64,000 nucleotides of DNA from Paenisporosarcina indica (GTDB lineage Bacteria; Bacillota; Bacilli; Bacillales_A; Planococcaceae). The translations under genes were made by a program, and so were the position numbers. Under the pieces are notes generated by a model. The model saw nothing but the letters and a program-made list of their open reading frames with translations, was not told where the DNA came from and made no database searches. The stretch's first letter is position 1. Every line of letters begins with the position of its first letter. Where the stretch lies: contig NZ_MPTA01000007.1 in assembly GCF_001939075.1 (NCBI RefSeq), positions 124,001 through 188,000 on the forward strand, in the 5' to 3' direction. Below are positions 1-8,561 of the stretch, one piece after another.

Positions 1-155
1 ATAAGAGCAAACAAATTTTTTTCAATTTTTTCTCCTCCAACACAATTATCAGGACTATTATTACAACGTTTTTTCTAAAATGAGCTCACTTTAGAAAGAG
101 GTGCGAATATATCTTTTAATTCTAAATAAAAATGCTCTGATAATCTATCCTAATG

Positions 156-171
156 TTTATCGTACATTTGC
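156..171. repeat. 16-bp dispersed repeat, copy 1
   Basis: TTTATCGTACATTTGC occurs here and again exactly at 3977-3992, in two separate intergenic regions. It may be a short dispersed repeat or the core of a degenerate intergenic element. I see no promoter or hairpin that explains it. Confidence 0.45.
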
Positions 172-540
172 ACTAGCCGAATGAGGCAACAATGATGAGA
201 ATCACATACTTGGATCTCATTCTTCATGCTTTTGCGGCATTTAGGTGCAATAGCACGCTTTTATATTCATTTCAAAATCATCAGCATTATTTAAATTAGC
301 CAAAAAAAGGCTGTTTAATAAGTCCCTAATCTTCCATAACCCGTATCGGCGATCACCGTTTTCGGGATTGGTAAACTTGACGCTGCTAGTTTCTTTAAGT
401 AATTTCATGTTGTTGTCTATATTTATCCATGCGAGGTTTGAAGTTATCGCGAATCTTCGTTGTTTTATTAACACTTTATAGATTGTAGTGGAAAGCGTCC
501 GCCTGCAACAGCAATCGATAGCGTCATTTTTATATGAAAA

Positions 541-595
541 GAGGGCTGCCCTTAAAAGCCATTTTCTATGACTTTTGGGACAGCCCCATTTTTTG
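541..595. repeat. IS1182-like terminus or hairpin relic
   Basis: Read on the minus strand, the block begins with GGGGCTGTCCCAAAAGTC and ends with GGGCAGCCCTC after an AAATGGCTTTTAA segment. The motif GGGCTGTCCCAAAA is typical of the ends of IS1182-type and related insertion sequences in Bacillales (recalled, not searched). It lies 24 bases past the ytxK stop, so it may also act as a transcription terminator. Confidence 0.4.
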
Positions 596-618
596 TTGGA
601 CATATGAATTTGCAATAA

Positions 619-1551
619 TTAACTTTGTGTATTCTCTTGTCTCCAAATATTAACTTTTTCAAAGAACAATGACATAGCTTCTTTATTAGACATATTTGGA
701 ACTTTTGCAAGCAATACTTCTTTTGGTTGTTTAATTTCGCTTGATTTCTTTTGAAGGACAAGTAAGCTTTTAGCGTGTGCTTCATTTTTAAATAAGTTAA
801 CCGGCAATTGAATTACTGCATGAATCCATGCGTGGTTTGCAAAAAAAGCGTGTAAATCTTTTGCTTGGGGTGATTCAAAGATCCCCTGCGGCACTAGGAA
901 TACTAAATATCCCCCATCAACGGTGTGACGAAGTGATTGTTCAATCATTAAATGATGAGCAAACGACATGCCTTCTTTCGCTTTCAACTCGAATCCAGAA
1001 GCTGTCTTATCATCAGGGTAGTAACCAACCGGCAAATCACTTATAACAACATCAACTGGATCAATTAGTAATGGTTGCAAAGCATCTTGTCGATAAAGCG
1101 TGACAGGTTGTTGTAGTAAATCACCCGTAGATGCTGCTAAGCGGATTAGCATATCGTCAATTTCAACTGCTGAAGATGAGGCCTTATCTTGTAAAAAGTT
1201 TAAAACCGTAAACAACAAGTTTCCTGTTCCAACAGCGGGATCCAAGATGGTTACTTGCTGTTTGTCTTTTGTTAACTGTTCGACGAAATAACCAACAAGG
1301 AGACCCAACGAATCTGGTGTCATTTGATGATGAGCTTGGACATGTTCTTTCATGCCTTTTAATATGGCCAGTTGTATGGCTTTACGAATATCTTCTTTCT
1401 GAACGTTTTTGATGTCTGGCATTATGTCCCCATCAAGCCACATTTCAGTTGTTTCCAATACCCCTTCGATATAAGTTAAATCTTCTTCTGTTTGAATTTT
1501 CTTTGCGTTCTCATCGATAAATGTAAATAGTTGTTCCATAGAACTGTTCAT
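619..1551 (-). CDS. ytxK: Class I SAM-dependent methyltransferase YtxK
   Basis: This 310-residue protein matches the YtxK family of N6-adenine-type methyltransferases, whose substrate is unknown. The SAM-binding motif I is visible as DPAVGTGNLL (about residues 104-113). The usual catalytic NPPY is replaced by SDLPVGYY (about residues 170-177), as in YtxK proteins, so DNA-methylating activity is doubtful. The start ATG follows AAAGGAG at a good distance. It lies downstream of tpx in the same direction, as in B. subtilis, but the hairpin at 1614-1642 separates them. The usual next gene, ackA, is missing. Identity is confident; function is not known. Confidence 0.9.
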   Translation of the reverse strand: MNSSMEQLFTFIDENAKKIQTEEDLTYIEGVLETTEMWLDGDIMPDIKNVQKEDIRKAIQLAILKGMKEHVQAHHQMTPDSLGLLVGYFVEQLTKDKQQVTILDPAVGTGNLLFTVLNFLQDKASSSAVEIDDMLIRLAASTGDLLQQPVTLYRQDALQPLLIDPVDVVISDLPVGYYPDDKTASGFELKAKEGMSFAHHLMIEQSLRHTVDGGYLVFLVPQGIFESPQAKDLHAFFANHAWIHAVIQLPVNLFKNEAHAKSLLVLQKKSSEIKQPKEVLLAKVPNMSNKEAMSLFFEKVNIWRQENTQS

Positions 1552-1613
1552 TAATATACTCCTTTAATAGATTGCTCGAAAAGTCGCTGCTTTTGAACAC
1601 TCATTTTAACTGG

Positions 1614-1642
1614 GAAACCCACTCAAAAATCGAGTGGGTTTC
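1614..1642 (-). terminator. Terminator after tpx
   Basis: A perfect 11-bp stem, GAAACCCACTC / GAGTGGGTTTC, with a 7-base loop lies between the tpx stop and the ytxK start. The T-tract on the minus strand is weak (GTTTCCC), so termination may be partial and allow some read-through into ytxK. Confidence 0.6.
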
Positions 1643-1648
1643 TAAGAC

Positions 1649-2164
1649 TTATTTTTTTACTGATTTTGCTTCTTTGACAGCGGCAATTGCTTTTTCATAA
1701 TTTGGGTGATCTGTTGCTTCTGGTACATATTCAACATATGTAACTTTATCATGACTATCCACAACGAAAATCGCACGTGCCAGTAAACGTAATTCTTGAA
1801 TGGCTACCCCGTAAGCCTCACCAAAAGATAAGTCTCGGTGATCGGATACTGTTTTTACTGAGTCAATTCCAGCAGCTGCACACCAACGTTTTTGAGCAAA
1901 TGGTAAATCATTAGAGACTGTAATAATTACTACGTCCTCGCCTAGTTCAGCAGCACTTTCATTGAACTTACGAGTTTGCGCGTCACAAACACCTGTATCT
2001 AAAGAAGGAACGACACTAAATAATCTTGTTTTGCCTTTTGAATCTTCAAGAGTAACCGCACTAAGATCATTTGCTAATACTGTGAAATCTGGTGCCTTGT
2101 CACCTACTTTTACTTCTTTGCCCAATAAGGTAACTGGATTTTTCTTAAAAGTGATTTGTACCAT
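1649..2164 (-). CDS. tpx: Thiol peroxidase Tpx
   Basis: An atypical 2-Cys peroxiredoxin of 171 residues that reduces hydroperoxides in the cytoplasm using thioredoxin. The peroxidatic cysteine is Cys60 in [15 protein letters not shown] and the resolving cysteine is Cys95 in KRWCAAAGI, at the spacing known for Tpx. PxxxT/SxxC and the N-terminal GDKAPDF of the family are present. A strong AAGGAGG site precedes the ATG. The gene sits upstream of ytxK as in other Bacillales. Length is close to the 167 residues of the B. subtilis enzyme. Confidence 0.97.
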   Translation of the reverse strand: MVQITFKKNPVTLLGKEVKVGDKAPDFTVLANDLSAVTLEDSKGKTRLFSVVPSLDTGVCDAQTRKFNESAAELGEDVVIITVSNDLPFAQKRWCAAAGIDSVKTVSDHRDLSFGEAYGVAIQELRLLARAIFVVDSHDKVTYVEYVPEATDHPNYEKAIAAVKEAKSVKK

Positions 2165-2256
2165 AATAACGCCTCCTTAGAATTAGTATAACATTTGTAG
2201 AGAATAGTTTTTACTTCCAGTGTCCAGCTCGTACTTCCGCTATTCTTATTATTTTA

Positions 2257-2850
2257 CTAAAGCGTGTTCGGATGTTGCAACTCACTCGATTCAGAAATAG
2301 CTTGATAACTCGTGATAACTTTTTTTTCAAATGATTGTTCATGAATAACCATTGTATCCGCTATAAAATCGTGGAGACCTTGTTTTTTAGGTGTAAACCC
2401 GATAATCCAATACAACGGCCAAATCGTTGCTGAGAAAAACCGGCCAATCCACTCACGAAATATAATTGTCAACCATGAGAGGTCTTCGCTTTCCAATGCA
2501 ATGACACGTAAACCAAAAATCATTTTGCCCACCGTTTGTTTAAAGAACTTCGTCATGAGGACGAAATAGACATAAAAAATGAATCCTGTTAAGAAACCGA
2601 TTGGAGCATACCAAGTCGTTCCTTGCACATCCCAGTTGAAAATACGGAATAAGGGATAAATCACAATTGAAGTTAGTGATGAAATAACAACTAAATCAAT
2701 TAAATAAGCCCATAATCGAATCCAAAATCCAGCTGGTTTATGGTTGAATTCATCAGTTGTTTGTACTGTGTAATTGAGCTTGTTAGGAGCGGTTTGGATT
2801 TCCGTTTCAACCGTTTCTACAGGTTCAGTTCTATCAAATTGATCGGTCAT
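2257..2850 (-). CDS. yteJ: RDD family membrane protein YteJ
   Basis: A 197-residue integral membrane protein with the RDD domain from about residue 40 to 170. The domain begins with AGFWIRLWAYLIDLVVI, carrying the Arg and Asp that name the family, and ends in the GLHDFIADTMVI segment. Three or more hydrophobic helices are visible. RDD proteins are often linked to ion transport or to membrane partners, but YteJ has no proven role. It lies 13 bases downstream of sppA, so the two form an operon. In B. subtilis SppA and YteJ are reported to act together in resistance to membrane-active peptides. Confidence 0.88.
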   Translation of the reverse strand: MTDQFDRTEPVETVETEIQTAPNKLNYTVQTTDEFNHKPAGFWIRLWAYLIDLVVISSLTSIVIYPLFRIFNWDVQGTTWYAPIGFLTGFIFYVYFVLMTKFFKQTVGKMIFGLRVIALESEDLSWLTIIFREWIGRFFSATIWPLYWIIGFTPKKQGLHDFIADTMVIHEQSFEKKVITSYQAISESSELQHPNTL

Positions 2851-2863
2851 CTACGTTCTCTCC

Positions 2864-3877
2864 TCACTTCTCACCGTATAAGTACATCATACGCGGTGCG
2901 TTATAATCTGAAAGTAAACGGCCAATTAGTTGAGTTTCCACATCTCCACCAAATAGCGATTGCGTTTTCATTGAAAACAAACTTGTAAAGTCTTGTGTGT
3001 AGCCATATTCAATAACTTCAGCATCTTCTAACTTAAAGTCCTTGCGAACTGCCGCAATAACATCTTCTAAGTATCCATATTCATCTGCGAGACCTGCATC
3101 AATTGCTTGTCGACCATTCATAATTCGGCCGTCAGCTACTGCTTTCACTTCTGCTTCAGTCATGCCACGACCTTCTTCGATTATATCTACAAACGTTTCA
3201 TACGACTCATTAATCATCTCTTGCAACATTGCGAGCTCATCTTTAGTCATCTCACGAGTTGGACTCATGATATCTTTATACGGACCCGTTTTAATGGTAA
3301 CGAAATCAACACCATATTTTTCTGCTAATTTTCCATAGTTAACACTTTCCATAATGACACCAATTGAACCTGTCAGTGTTTCTTTATTCACGAAAATTTT
3401 ATCTGCTGGTGCTGAAATATAGTACCCACCAGATGCGGCCATACTTCCCATTGATACATAGAAAGGTACGCCAACTTCATCTTGAACTTCTTTGATTTTG
3501 TCATAAATCTGCGCTGATTCCACTACTCCCCCACCTGGTGAATTCACTTGAAGCACAACAGCCTCAATGGAATCGTCTTCTTTGATCATTTCTAATTGAT
3601 CCATGAAAAATTGGTGATTATAACCTGCATCACCAAAAAACGAACTCGCTCCACCAGTATCTTGAATTACACCATCTACAGTTAACACAGCGATTCGTTC
3701 AGACATATCACCGACCTCAAGAACAGTCTCGGTATAGCCACTCTCTGGCAAAGATAAAAGTTCTTCAAAACTTGATGTCCAGTTACTGCTGAACACAAAT
3801 GAAGCTATATTTACTACAATTGACAAGCCAAACAAAAGGGCAGCTGCACCCAAAGCAATCCAACGTTTTGCATTCAT
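2864..3877 (-). CDS. sppA: Signal peptide peptidase SppA
   Basis: A 337-residue membrane-anchored serine protease that degrades released signal peptides. One N-terminal transmembrane helix (residues about 7-28) is followed by the ClpP-like S49 domain. The catalytic Ser149 lies in MAASGGYYIS and Lys201 in TGPYKDIMSP. Their spacing of 52 residues is the same as the Ser147/Lys199 pair of the B. subtilis enzyme. The single-domain length is typical of Gram-positive SppA, shorter than the E. coli form. It is the first gene of the sppA-yteJ pair, and a GGAGG site precedes the ATG. Confidence 0.97.
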   Translation of the reverse strand: MNAKRWIALGAAALLFGLSIVVNIASFVFSSNWTSSFEELLSLPESGYTETVLEVGDMSERIAVLTVDGVIQDTGGASSFFGDAGYNHQFFMDQLEMIKEDDSIEAVVLQVNSPGGGVVESAQIYDKIKEVQDEVGVPFYVSMGSMAASGGYYISAPADKIFVNKETLTGSIGVIMESVNYGKLAEKYGVDFVTIKTGPYKDIMSPTREMTKDELAMLQEMINESYETFVDIIEEGRGMTEAEVKAVADGRIMNGRQAIDAGLADEYGYLEDVIAAVRKDFKLEDAEVIEYGYTQDFTSLFSMKTQSLFGGDVETQLIGRLLSDYNAPRMMYLYGEK

Positions 3878-4182
3878 TATGTATTTCCTCCTCTTTTAAT
3901 TCTTAACGTAATAAGATTAGCATGTTGCCATGTTTTAATACACTTTAAATATAAGTAATGTTAATCTAACCTGTTATTTATCGTACATTTGCGTTGGTCG
4001 TAGAAAAGCCGTGCTATCTGCAAATGCACTCTTCCTTTTTCACTTCACTTTCAACAGCATTCTTTAATGTATCCAGAATATAAAGCATTAGCAATTAGCC
4101 ATTCTTTATTTTACAGGATAAATTCGAATTCAACCCACCTATATGTTGTTTTACAGGGAATTATTGCTCATGAATTAGATAT
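3878..4182. other. Intergenic region upstream of sppA with repeat copy 2
   Basis: No gene is seen. The region must hold the sppA promoter. It contains the second exact copy of TTTATCGTACATTTGC at 3977-3992. Confidence 0.45.
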
Positions 4183-4218
4183 AAAAAGCAGACGAGTTTT
4201 CGTCCTCGTCTGCTTTTT
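4183..4218 (-). terminator. Terminator of rarD
   Basis: A long hairpin with AAAAAGCAGACGAG pairing to CTCGTCTGCTTTTT overlaps the rarD stop codon. It has A and T runs on both sides and so could terminate in either direction. Confidence 0.85.
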
Positions 4219-5128
4219 AAAGTTCTACTAGCCTTCGTTTTTTTTCACGTGATCCGAATACCTTTGACACAGTAAAAATAATCAGAGATATCCAAATTAG
4301 CGAGAATGATAATAAATCAATCGGTTTAAATGTCTCCTCATAAATAACGACACCTAAAAACAACATGCACGTTGGTGCTATATATTGTAAGAAGCCGACT
4401 AAATATAACGGGAGTTTTTGTGCACCTTTTGCAAAAAGCAATAATGGGATAGCTGTTGCAGCTCCAGTTAAAATAAGCAGGATAACAGTTTGAAGTGAAC
4501 TATCGAATATGACAGCACGGTCTGTGAAAATTAAATAGATATAATAAATCATTGCAAACGGTAGAATAAATAAAGTTTCAATTGCTAATCCTCTGAGTGC
4601 ATCTAGTGGAATTGTTTTTTTCATCAATCCATATATGGCAAAGCTAATTGCTAATGTGAACGCCATCCACGGGAACCGGCCGTAAGATATGGTTAGAATA
4701 ATAACGCCAATTGTTGCTAGCATAAACGCCAGCTTTTGGGCTGTCGTTAATTTTTCCTTTAAGAATATAATTCCGAGCACAACCGAAACCAATGGATTAA
4801 TATAATAACCCAAGCTTGTTTCAACCATATGATTGTTATTTACTGCCCATATATATAAAAACCAATTTGCGGAAATCATGATTGATGCAGCAAACAAACT
4901 CCAAAATGCTTTTTGATTCTTCCACAGTGTTCGAATATCCGCTATTAATAGTTTACTATTTCTCATGAAAACGACAAATAACAATGTAAATACAAACGCC
5001 CACACAATACGGCTTGTTAATATTTCATCACTGGAAACATGATCTAACCATTTCCAGTAGATCGGTAATACACCCCAAATTACATAGGCACCAACTGCCC
5101 AAATAATTCCTTTTCGTTCTTCCAACAT
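4217..5128 (-). CDS. rarD: EamA family transporter RarD
   Basis: A 303-residue polytopic membrane protein of the drug/metabolite transporter superfamily, RarD subfamily. About ten hydrophobic helices are visible. The N-terminal KGIIWAVGAYVIWGVLPIYWK and the internal SLGYYINPLVSVVLG are hallmark RarD segments, and two EamA repeats can be traced. The substrate is not established for the family. The ATG follows GAGGTGAAGAT. The gene appears monocistronic with its own terminator. It is not part of the B. subtilis order that I recall for this stretch. Confidence 0.9.
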   Translation of the reverse strand: MLEERKGIIWAVGAYVIWGVLPIYWKWLDHVSSDEILTSRIVWAFVFTLLFVVFMRNSKLLIADIRTLWKNQKAFWSLFAASIMISANWFLYIWAVNNNHMVETSLGYYINPLVSVVLGIIFLKEKLTTAQKLAFMLATIGVIILTISYGRFPWMAFTLAISFAIYGLMKKTIPLDALRGLAIETLFILPFAMIYYIYLIFTDRAVIFDSSLQTVILLILTGAATAIPLLLFAKGAQKLPLYLVGFLQYIAPTCMLFLGVVIYEETFKPIDLLSFSLIWISLIIFTVSKVFGSREKKRRLVEL

Positions 5129-5255
5129 ATCTTCACCTCATTTATTTTGACACTCGAAATATAGTTTATTATAGAGGCCTAATGAGGGAATGTAAACGAC
5201 CAAAACTATTCTTATAAAACTTTTTACAAGTCTATAAGACTATTTAATTGCCATA

Positions 5256-6830
5256 CTATTTAGTTATTTCCTGCATCCGAAGTTCAATACGACGTATTTT
5301 ACCAGAAGCTGTTTTTGGCAACTCATCGATAAACGTTATGTCACGTGGATATTTATATGGTGCTGTTAATGCTTTCACATGTTCTTGTAGTTCTTTTACA
5401 AGTTCCGGTGAAGCGTTTGCAGCATCAGTTAATACAACATATGCTTTCACAATATGTCCACGAACTTCATCAGGACTACCAACTACTGCACATTCTTGTA
5501 CTGCTGGGTGTTTTACTAAAGCATCTTCTACTTCAAACGGTCCAATGGTATAACCAGAGCTTATGATGATGTCATCACTGCGCCCTTCAAACCAGAAGTA
5601 TCCTTCCTCATCTTTAGAAGCTTTATCTCCAGTAACATAGTAATTTCCTCTGAACTGCATGCTGGTACGTTCTGGATCTTTTAGATACGATTTAAATAAC
5701 GCAGGTGTATCTACATGGACCGCAATATCGCCTACTTCCCCAGCCTTACAAATTTCACCGAACTCATTAATTACTTCCACTTGATTTCCAGGTGTAGGTT
5801 TACCCATTGAACCCGGACGCGCTTCCATGCCTTTCATCGTCCCAACTAATAAGGTGTTTTCTGTTTGACCATAACCGTCACGCACTTCTACGTCGAATTC
5901 TCTTCTAAACGTTTCAATCACTTCGCGATTTAAAGGTTCTCCCGCTGACACTGCACTGTGGAGTTCTGACAGATTATATACAGATAAGTCTTCAACCTTT
6001 GCCATAATGCGGTATTCTGTTGGTGTACAACATAATACATTTACTTGATATTGTTCAAGTAATTTCAAATATGTTTTCGGTTCAAATTTGCCATGATAAA
6101 CGAAACCTGTAGCTCCACTGCCTAGCGTTGCTACGAAAGGACTCCATATCCATTTTTGCCATCCAGGACTTGCGGTTGCCCATACTACGTCTCCTTGTTG
6201 GATACCTAGCCAATGTTCAGCTGATGTACGTAAATGTGCATACGCCCAACCATGTGTATGTACAACACCTTTCGGATTTCCTGTCGTTCCGCTTGTATAC
6301 GATAAGAATGCCATGTCAGTATTTTTCGTATCAGCATTTACATAGTCCTTGGAAGACTTCATAATTTCTTCAGTTAACGACGTCCATGAATCATCATTTG
6401 CTCGCCCAATCACAAACTGTTTAATGCCATTCAAGTTTTTCACTTGTTCAAATTGACTAATATATGGTTCATACGCTATCACTGCTTTTGCCTCACTGTG
6501 TTCTAACCGATAATCAATATCTTTTGAGCGTAACATTTCAGAACTTGGAATGACGACTAAACCTGCTTTTAAAGCTCCGATATATGTAATATACGATTCA
6601 ATTAAACGTGGCACCATAACTAATACTACATCACCTTTATTTAAACCGGCATTAGTAAAGACATTTGCTGCTTGATTTGAAAGTTCGATTAAATTTTTAT
6701 ATGTAATTGATTTGGACTCTTCTTTGTCATTTTTCCATACAATCGCTAACCGTTTAGGGTCATCTGAATATTTTTCAAATTCTTGGACCAAGTTATAATT
6801 TGGTGGTGCTAATAAATCTTTACGTTGCAT
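5256..6830 (-). CDS. mbcS: Acyl-CoA synthetase MbcS (medium/branched-chain)
   Basis: A 524-residue ANL-superfamily adenylate-forming enzyme that joins a medium or branched-chain fatty acid to CoA with ATP. The phosphate-binding loop is YTSGTTGNPKGVV, the aromatic/TE motif is DGYGQTENT, the hinge region carries TGDKASKDEEGYFW, and the C-terminal catalytic lysine motif is PKTASGKIRR. The context (sspA, thiI and nifZ beside it) matches B. subtilis ytcI, renamed mbcS for methylbutyryl-CoA synthetase. It is clearly distinct from the acsA gene at 27.4-29.1 kb. The lysine near the C-terminus is a likely AcuA acetylation site, by inference from AcsA. Confidence 0.88.
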   Translation of the reverse strand: MQRKDLLAPPNYNLVQEFEKYSDDPKRLAIVWKNDKEESKSITYKNLIELSNQAANVFTNAGLNKGDVVLVMVPRLIESYITYIGALKAGLVVIPSSEMLRSKDIDYRLEHSEAKAVIAYEPYISQFEQVKNLNGIKQFVIGRANDDSWTSLTEEIMKSSKDYVNADTKNTDMAFLSYTSGTTGNPKGVVHTHGWAYAHLRTSAEHWLGIQQGDVVWATASPGWQKWIWSPFVATLGSGATGFVYHGKFEPKTYLKLLEQYQVNVLCCTPTEYRIMAKVEDLSVYNLSELHSAVSAGEPLNREVIETFRREFDVEVRDGYGQTENTLLVGTMKGMEARPGSMGKPTPGNQVEVINEFGEICKAGEVGDIAVHVDTPALFKSYLKDPERTSMQFRGNYYVTGDKASKDEEGYFWFEGRSDDIIISSGYTIGPFEVEDALVKHPAVQECAVVGSPDEVRGHIVKAYVVLTDAANASPELVKELQEHVKALTAPYKYPRDITFIDELPKTASGKIRRIELRMQEITK

Positions 6831-6973
6831 AAGTACGTATCCCCCTAGATGCCTATTTTAATTCTATAATTATTATACTAATACAATTCTGATTTTTCAA
6901 AAATACTTTTATTTTCAGTTTAGCAGCAATGGATAAAGTGATCCAATTATTTACACTTATTGATTTTTACATA

Positions 6974-7003
6974 TAAAAAGACCGGTAGCATATGCTACCG
7001 ATC
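6974..7003 (-). terminator. Terminator of sspA
   Basis: On the minus strand GATCGGTAGC pairs with GCTACCGGTC through an ATAT loop and is followed by TTTTTAT, 13 bases after the sspA stop. This is a standard intrinsic terminator. Confidence 0.9.
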
Positions 7004-7015
7004 TATATTCAATTA

Positions 7016-7225
7016 TTATTGTTGGTTACCGCCCATTTGTCTTTCTGCCATTTGCACTAATCGCTTAGTAATTTCTCCGCCAACGGAACCGTTAGCACGC
7101 GATGTTGCATCTGGACCAAGGTTTACACCGAATTCTTGTGCAATTTCATATTTCATTTGATCCAAAGCTTGTGCTACGCCTGGTACTAAAAGTTGATTAG
7201 AGTTACCTGAATTGTTGTTTGACAT
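7016..7225 (-). CDS. sspA: Alpha/beta-type small acid-soluble spore protein
   Basis: A 69-residue DNA-binding protein that coats spore DNA and protects it from UV and heat. The family core is clear: [17 protein letters not shown], the GPR protease cleavage region EIAQEFGV, then [20 protein letters not shown]. The open frame extends 17 codons upstream, but the start at MSNNNSGNS is chosen because AAGGAGGTG lies just before it and SASPs begin this way. It is transcribed alone, with a terminator after it and a sigma-G-like promoter before it. Its presence shows the organism forms endospores. Confidence 0.97.
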   Translation of the reverse strand: MSNNNSGNSNQLLVPGVAQALDQMKYEIAQEFGVNLGPDATSRANGSVGGEITKRLVQMAERQMGGNQQ

Positions 7226-7249
7226 GTCTGTGTCACCTCCTTGTGAAGA

Positions 7250-7279
7250 TAGAATGTGTCGGATTGACCAATTCATGCA
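7250..7279 (-). promoter_or_regulatory. Candidate sigma-G promoter of sspA
   Basis: Minus strand: TGCATG, 17 bases, CATTCTA, ending 24 bases before the sspA start codon. The sigma-G consensus is about TGAATA-N17/18-CATACTA. The match is 4 of 6 and 6 of 7, and forespore expression is what is known for this gene class. Confidence 0.5.
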
Positions 7280-7348
7280 TTCACAAGAAGTAGTAATTCA
7301 TGGGAAATTTGTTAGCAATATGATGCTAGACGTTTTTTGCCTAATGCC

Positions 7349-8554
7349 TTATAGAAGATCTGAGAATTTATCTTGTTGTTTCTTTTTCGGAAACACCATA
7401 ATTTCTCTATCACTTACAGCCTCTTCAATCATTTCTTCAAATGATTTAAAGCTTTCATAATACTCCACTTTTTCGAGTTTTGGTTTGGTTTTTGGACTAG
7501 CAGGTGTAAAGATTGTACAGCAATCTTCATACGGACGAATTGACACTTCATAGGTATCAATTTCCTGAGCAATCCCGATAATATCTTGTTTATCAAATGA
7601 AATGAGTGGACGTAGGATTGGCGTGTTTGTTACAGCATTAATAGCTGTTAAACTTTCCAATGTCTGACTAGCGACTTGACCAAGACTTTCCCCGGTAATT
7701 ATTGCAAGAGCTCCCGTTTCTTCTCGAACTAAATCCGCAATTTTCAACATCATTCGGCGTGTTGTCGTCATGGATACATTCTCCGGTATCTGCTTTTGAA
7801 TCTGTTCTTGAATGGCTGTAAACGGAATGATATGCAATTTTACAGAAGCACCAAAACGGCTAAGTTTTTCGGCTAAATCCATTACTTTTTCTTTTGACCG
7901 TTCACTTGTATAAGGAGGGCTGTAAAAATGTATAGCATCTAGTCGAACGCCGCGTTTCAGCATTTGGTAACCCGCTACAGGACTATCGATTCCACCAGAT
8001 AACATTAATAGGGATTTACCATTCGAGCCTATTGGTAACCCACCAGCACCTGGGATTACTTGAGCCATCATATATACTGCTTCTCTACGTACTTCTACAT
8101 GCAGATTAATATCTGGTTTCTTCATTTGTACTTGAAGCTCCGAGAACGCACGAAGAACATTTGAACCAACATATTGTTGAAGTTCATTTGTTTCCATCTC
8201 AAAAGGCTTATAAGAACGTTTTACTGTTACTTTAAACGTTTTGTTTTCACGATCAAGTGATTCTATGACTTTGATTGCCGTTTGTTTAATATCTTCAAGA
8301 TCTTGACTACACGAAGCTACAGGACTAAATGATTGAATGCCAAATATGCTTGGAAGTCTTTTGATTAATTGATCCATTGTTTCTTGATCATTTGGTCGAA
8401 TAAACATACGATCCCTTTCAGTGACAATTTGAAACTTTGGTAAATCGGCAAATGCATACCGGATATTGTCTCTGAGTCGACCAGTAAATGCATGGCGATT
8501 TCTTCCTTTTGTAGATAATTCTCCATAGCGTATTAATATTTCTTTCCATTCCAT
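7349..8554 (-). CDS. thiI: tRNA 4-thiouridine synthase ThiI
   Basis: A 401-residue enzyme that adenylates U8 of tRNA and installs sulfur; it can also feed thiamin synthesis. An N-terminal ferredoxin-like/THUMP region (to about residue 170) is followed by a PP-loop ATPase with LSGGIDSPVAG. It lacks the C-terminal rhodanese domain of the E. coli protein, as in Bacillus. The open frame runs 26 codons further upstream, but the start at MEWKEILIRYGE is chosen because it fits the family, gives the usual 401 residues, and has AAAGGAG ahead. The upstream neighbour iscS/nifZ, 7 bases away, supplies the persulfide sulfur. Confidence 0.95.
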   Translation of the reverse strand: MEWKEILIRYGELSTKGRNRHAFTGRLRDNIRYAFADLPKFQIVTERDRMFIRPNDQETMDQLIKRLPSIFGIQSFSPVASCSQDLEDIKQTAIKVIESLDRENKTFKVTVKRSYKPFEMETNELQQYVGSNVLRAFSELQVQMKKPDINLHVEVRREAVYMMAQVIPGAGGLPIGSNGKSLLMLSGGIDSPVAGYQMLKRGVRLDAIHFYSPPYTSERSKEKVMDLAEKLSRFGASVKLHIIPFTAIQEQIQKQIPENVSMTTTRRMMLKIADLVREETGALAIITGESLGQVASQTLESLTAINAVTNTPILRPLISFDKQDIIGIAQEIDTYEVSIRPYEDCCTIFTPASPKTKPKLEKVEYYESFKSFEEMIEEAVSDREIMVFPKKKQQDKFSDLL

Positions 8555-8561
8555 AGGGTAT

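Larger units (their letters stand above)
1..618. other. Gene-poor stretch downstream of ytxK
   Basis: No convincing gene is visible in these 618 bases. A minus-strand open frame at 241-615 (124 codons) has no recognisable domain and may be a relic of a transposase. In B. subtilis the acetate kinase gene ackA follows ytxK, and no ackA similarity is seen here. The stretch ends in an IS-like terminus (541-595). Confidence 0.4.

Noticed and set aside
241-615. 124-codon frame as a real gene
   Set aside because: Cys/Lys-rich and without a domain; better seen as debris next to an IS-like end.
5190-5203. cre-like TGTAAACGACCAAA upstream of rarD
   Set aside because: The second half does not fit the cre consensus.
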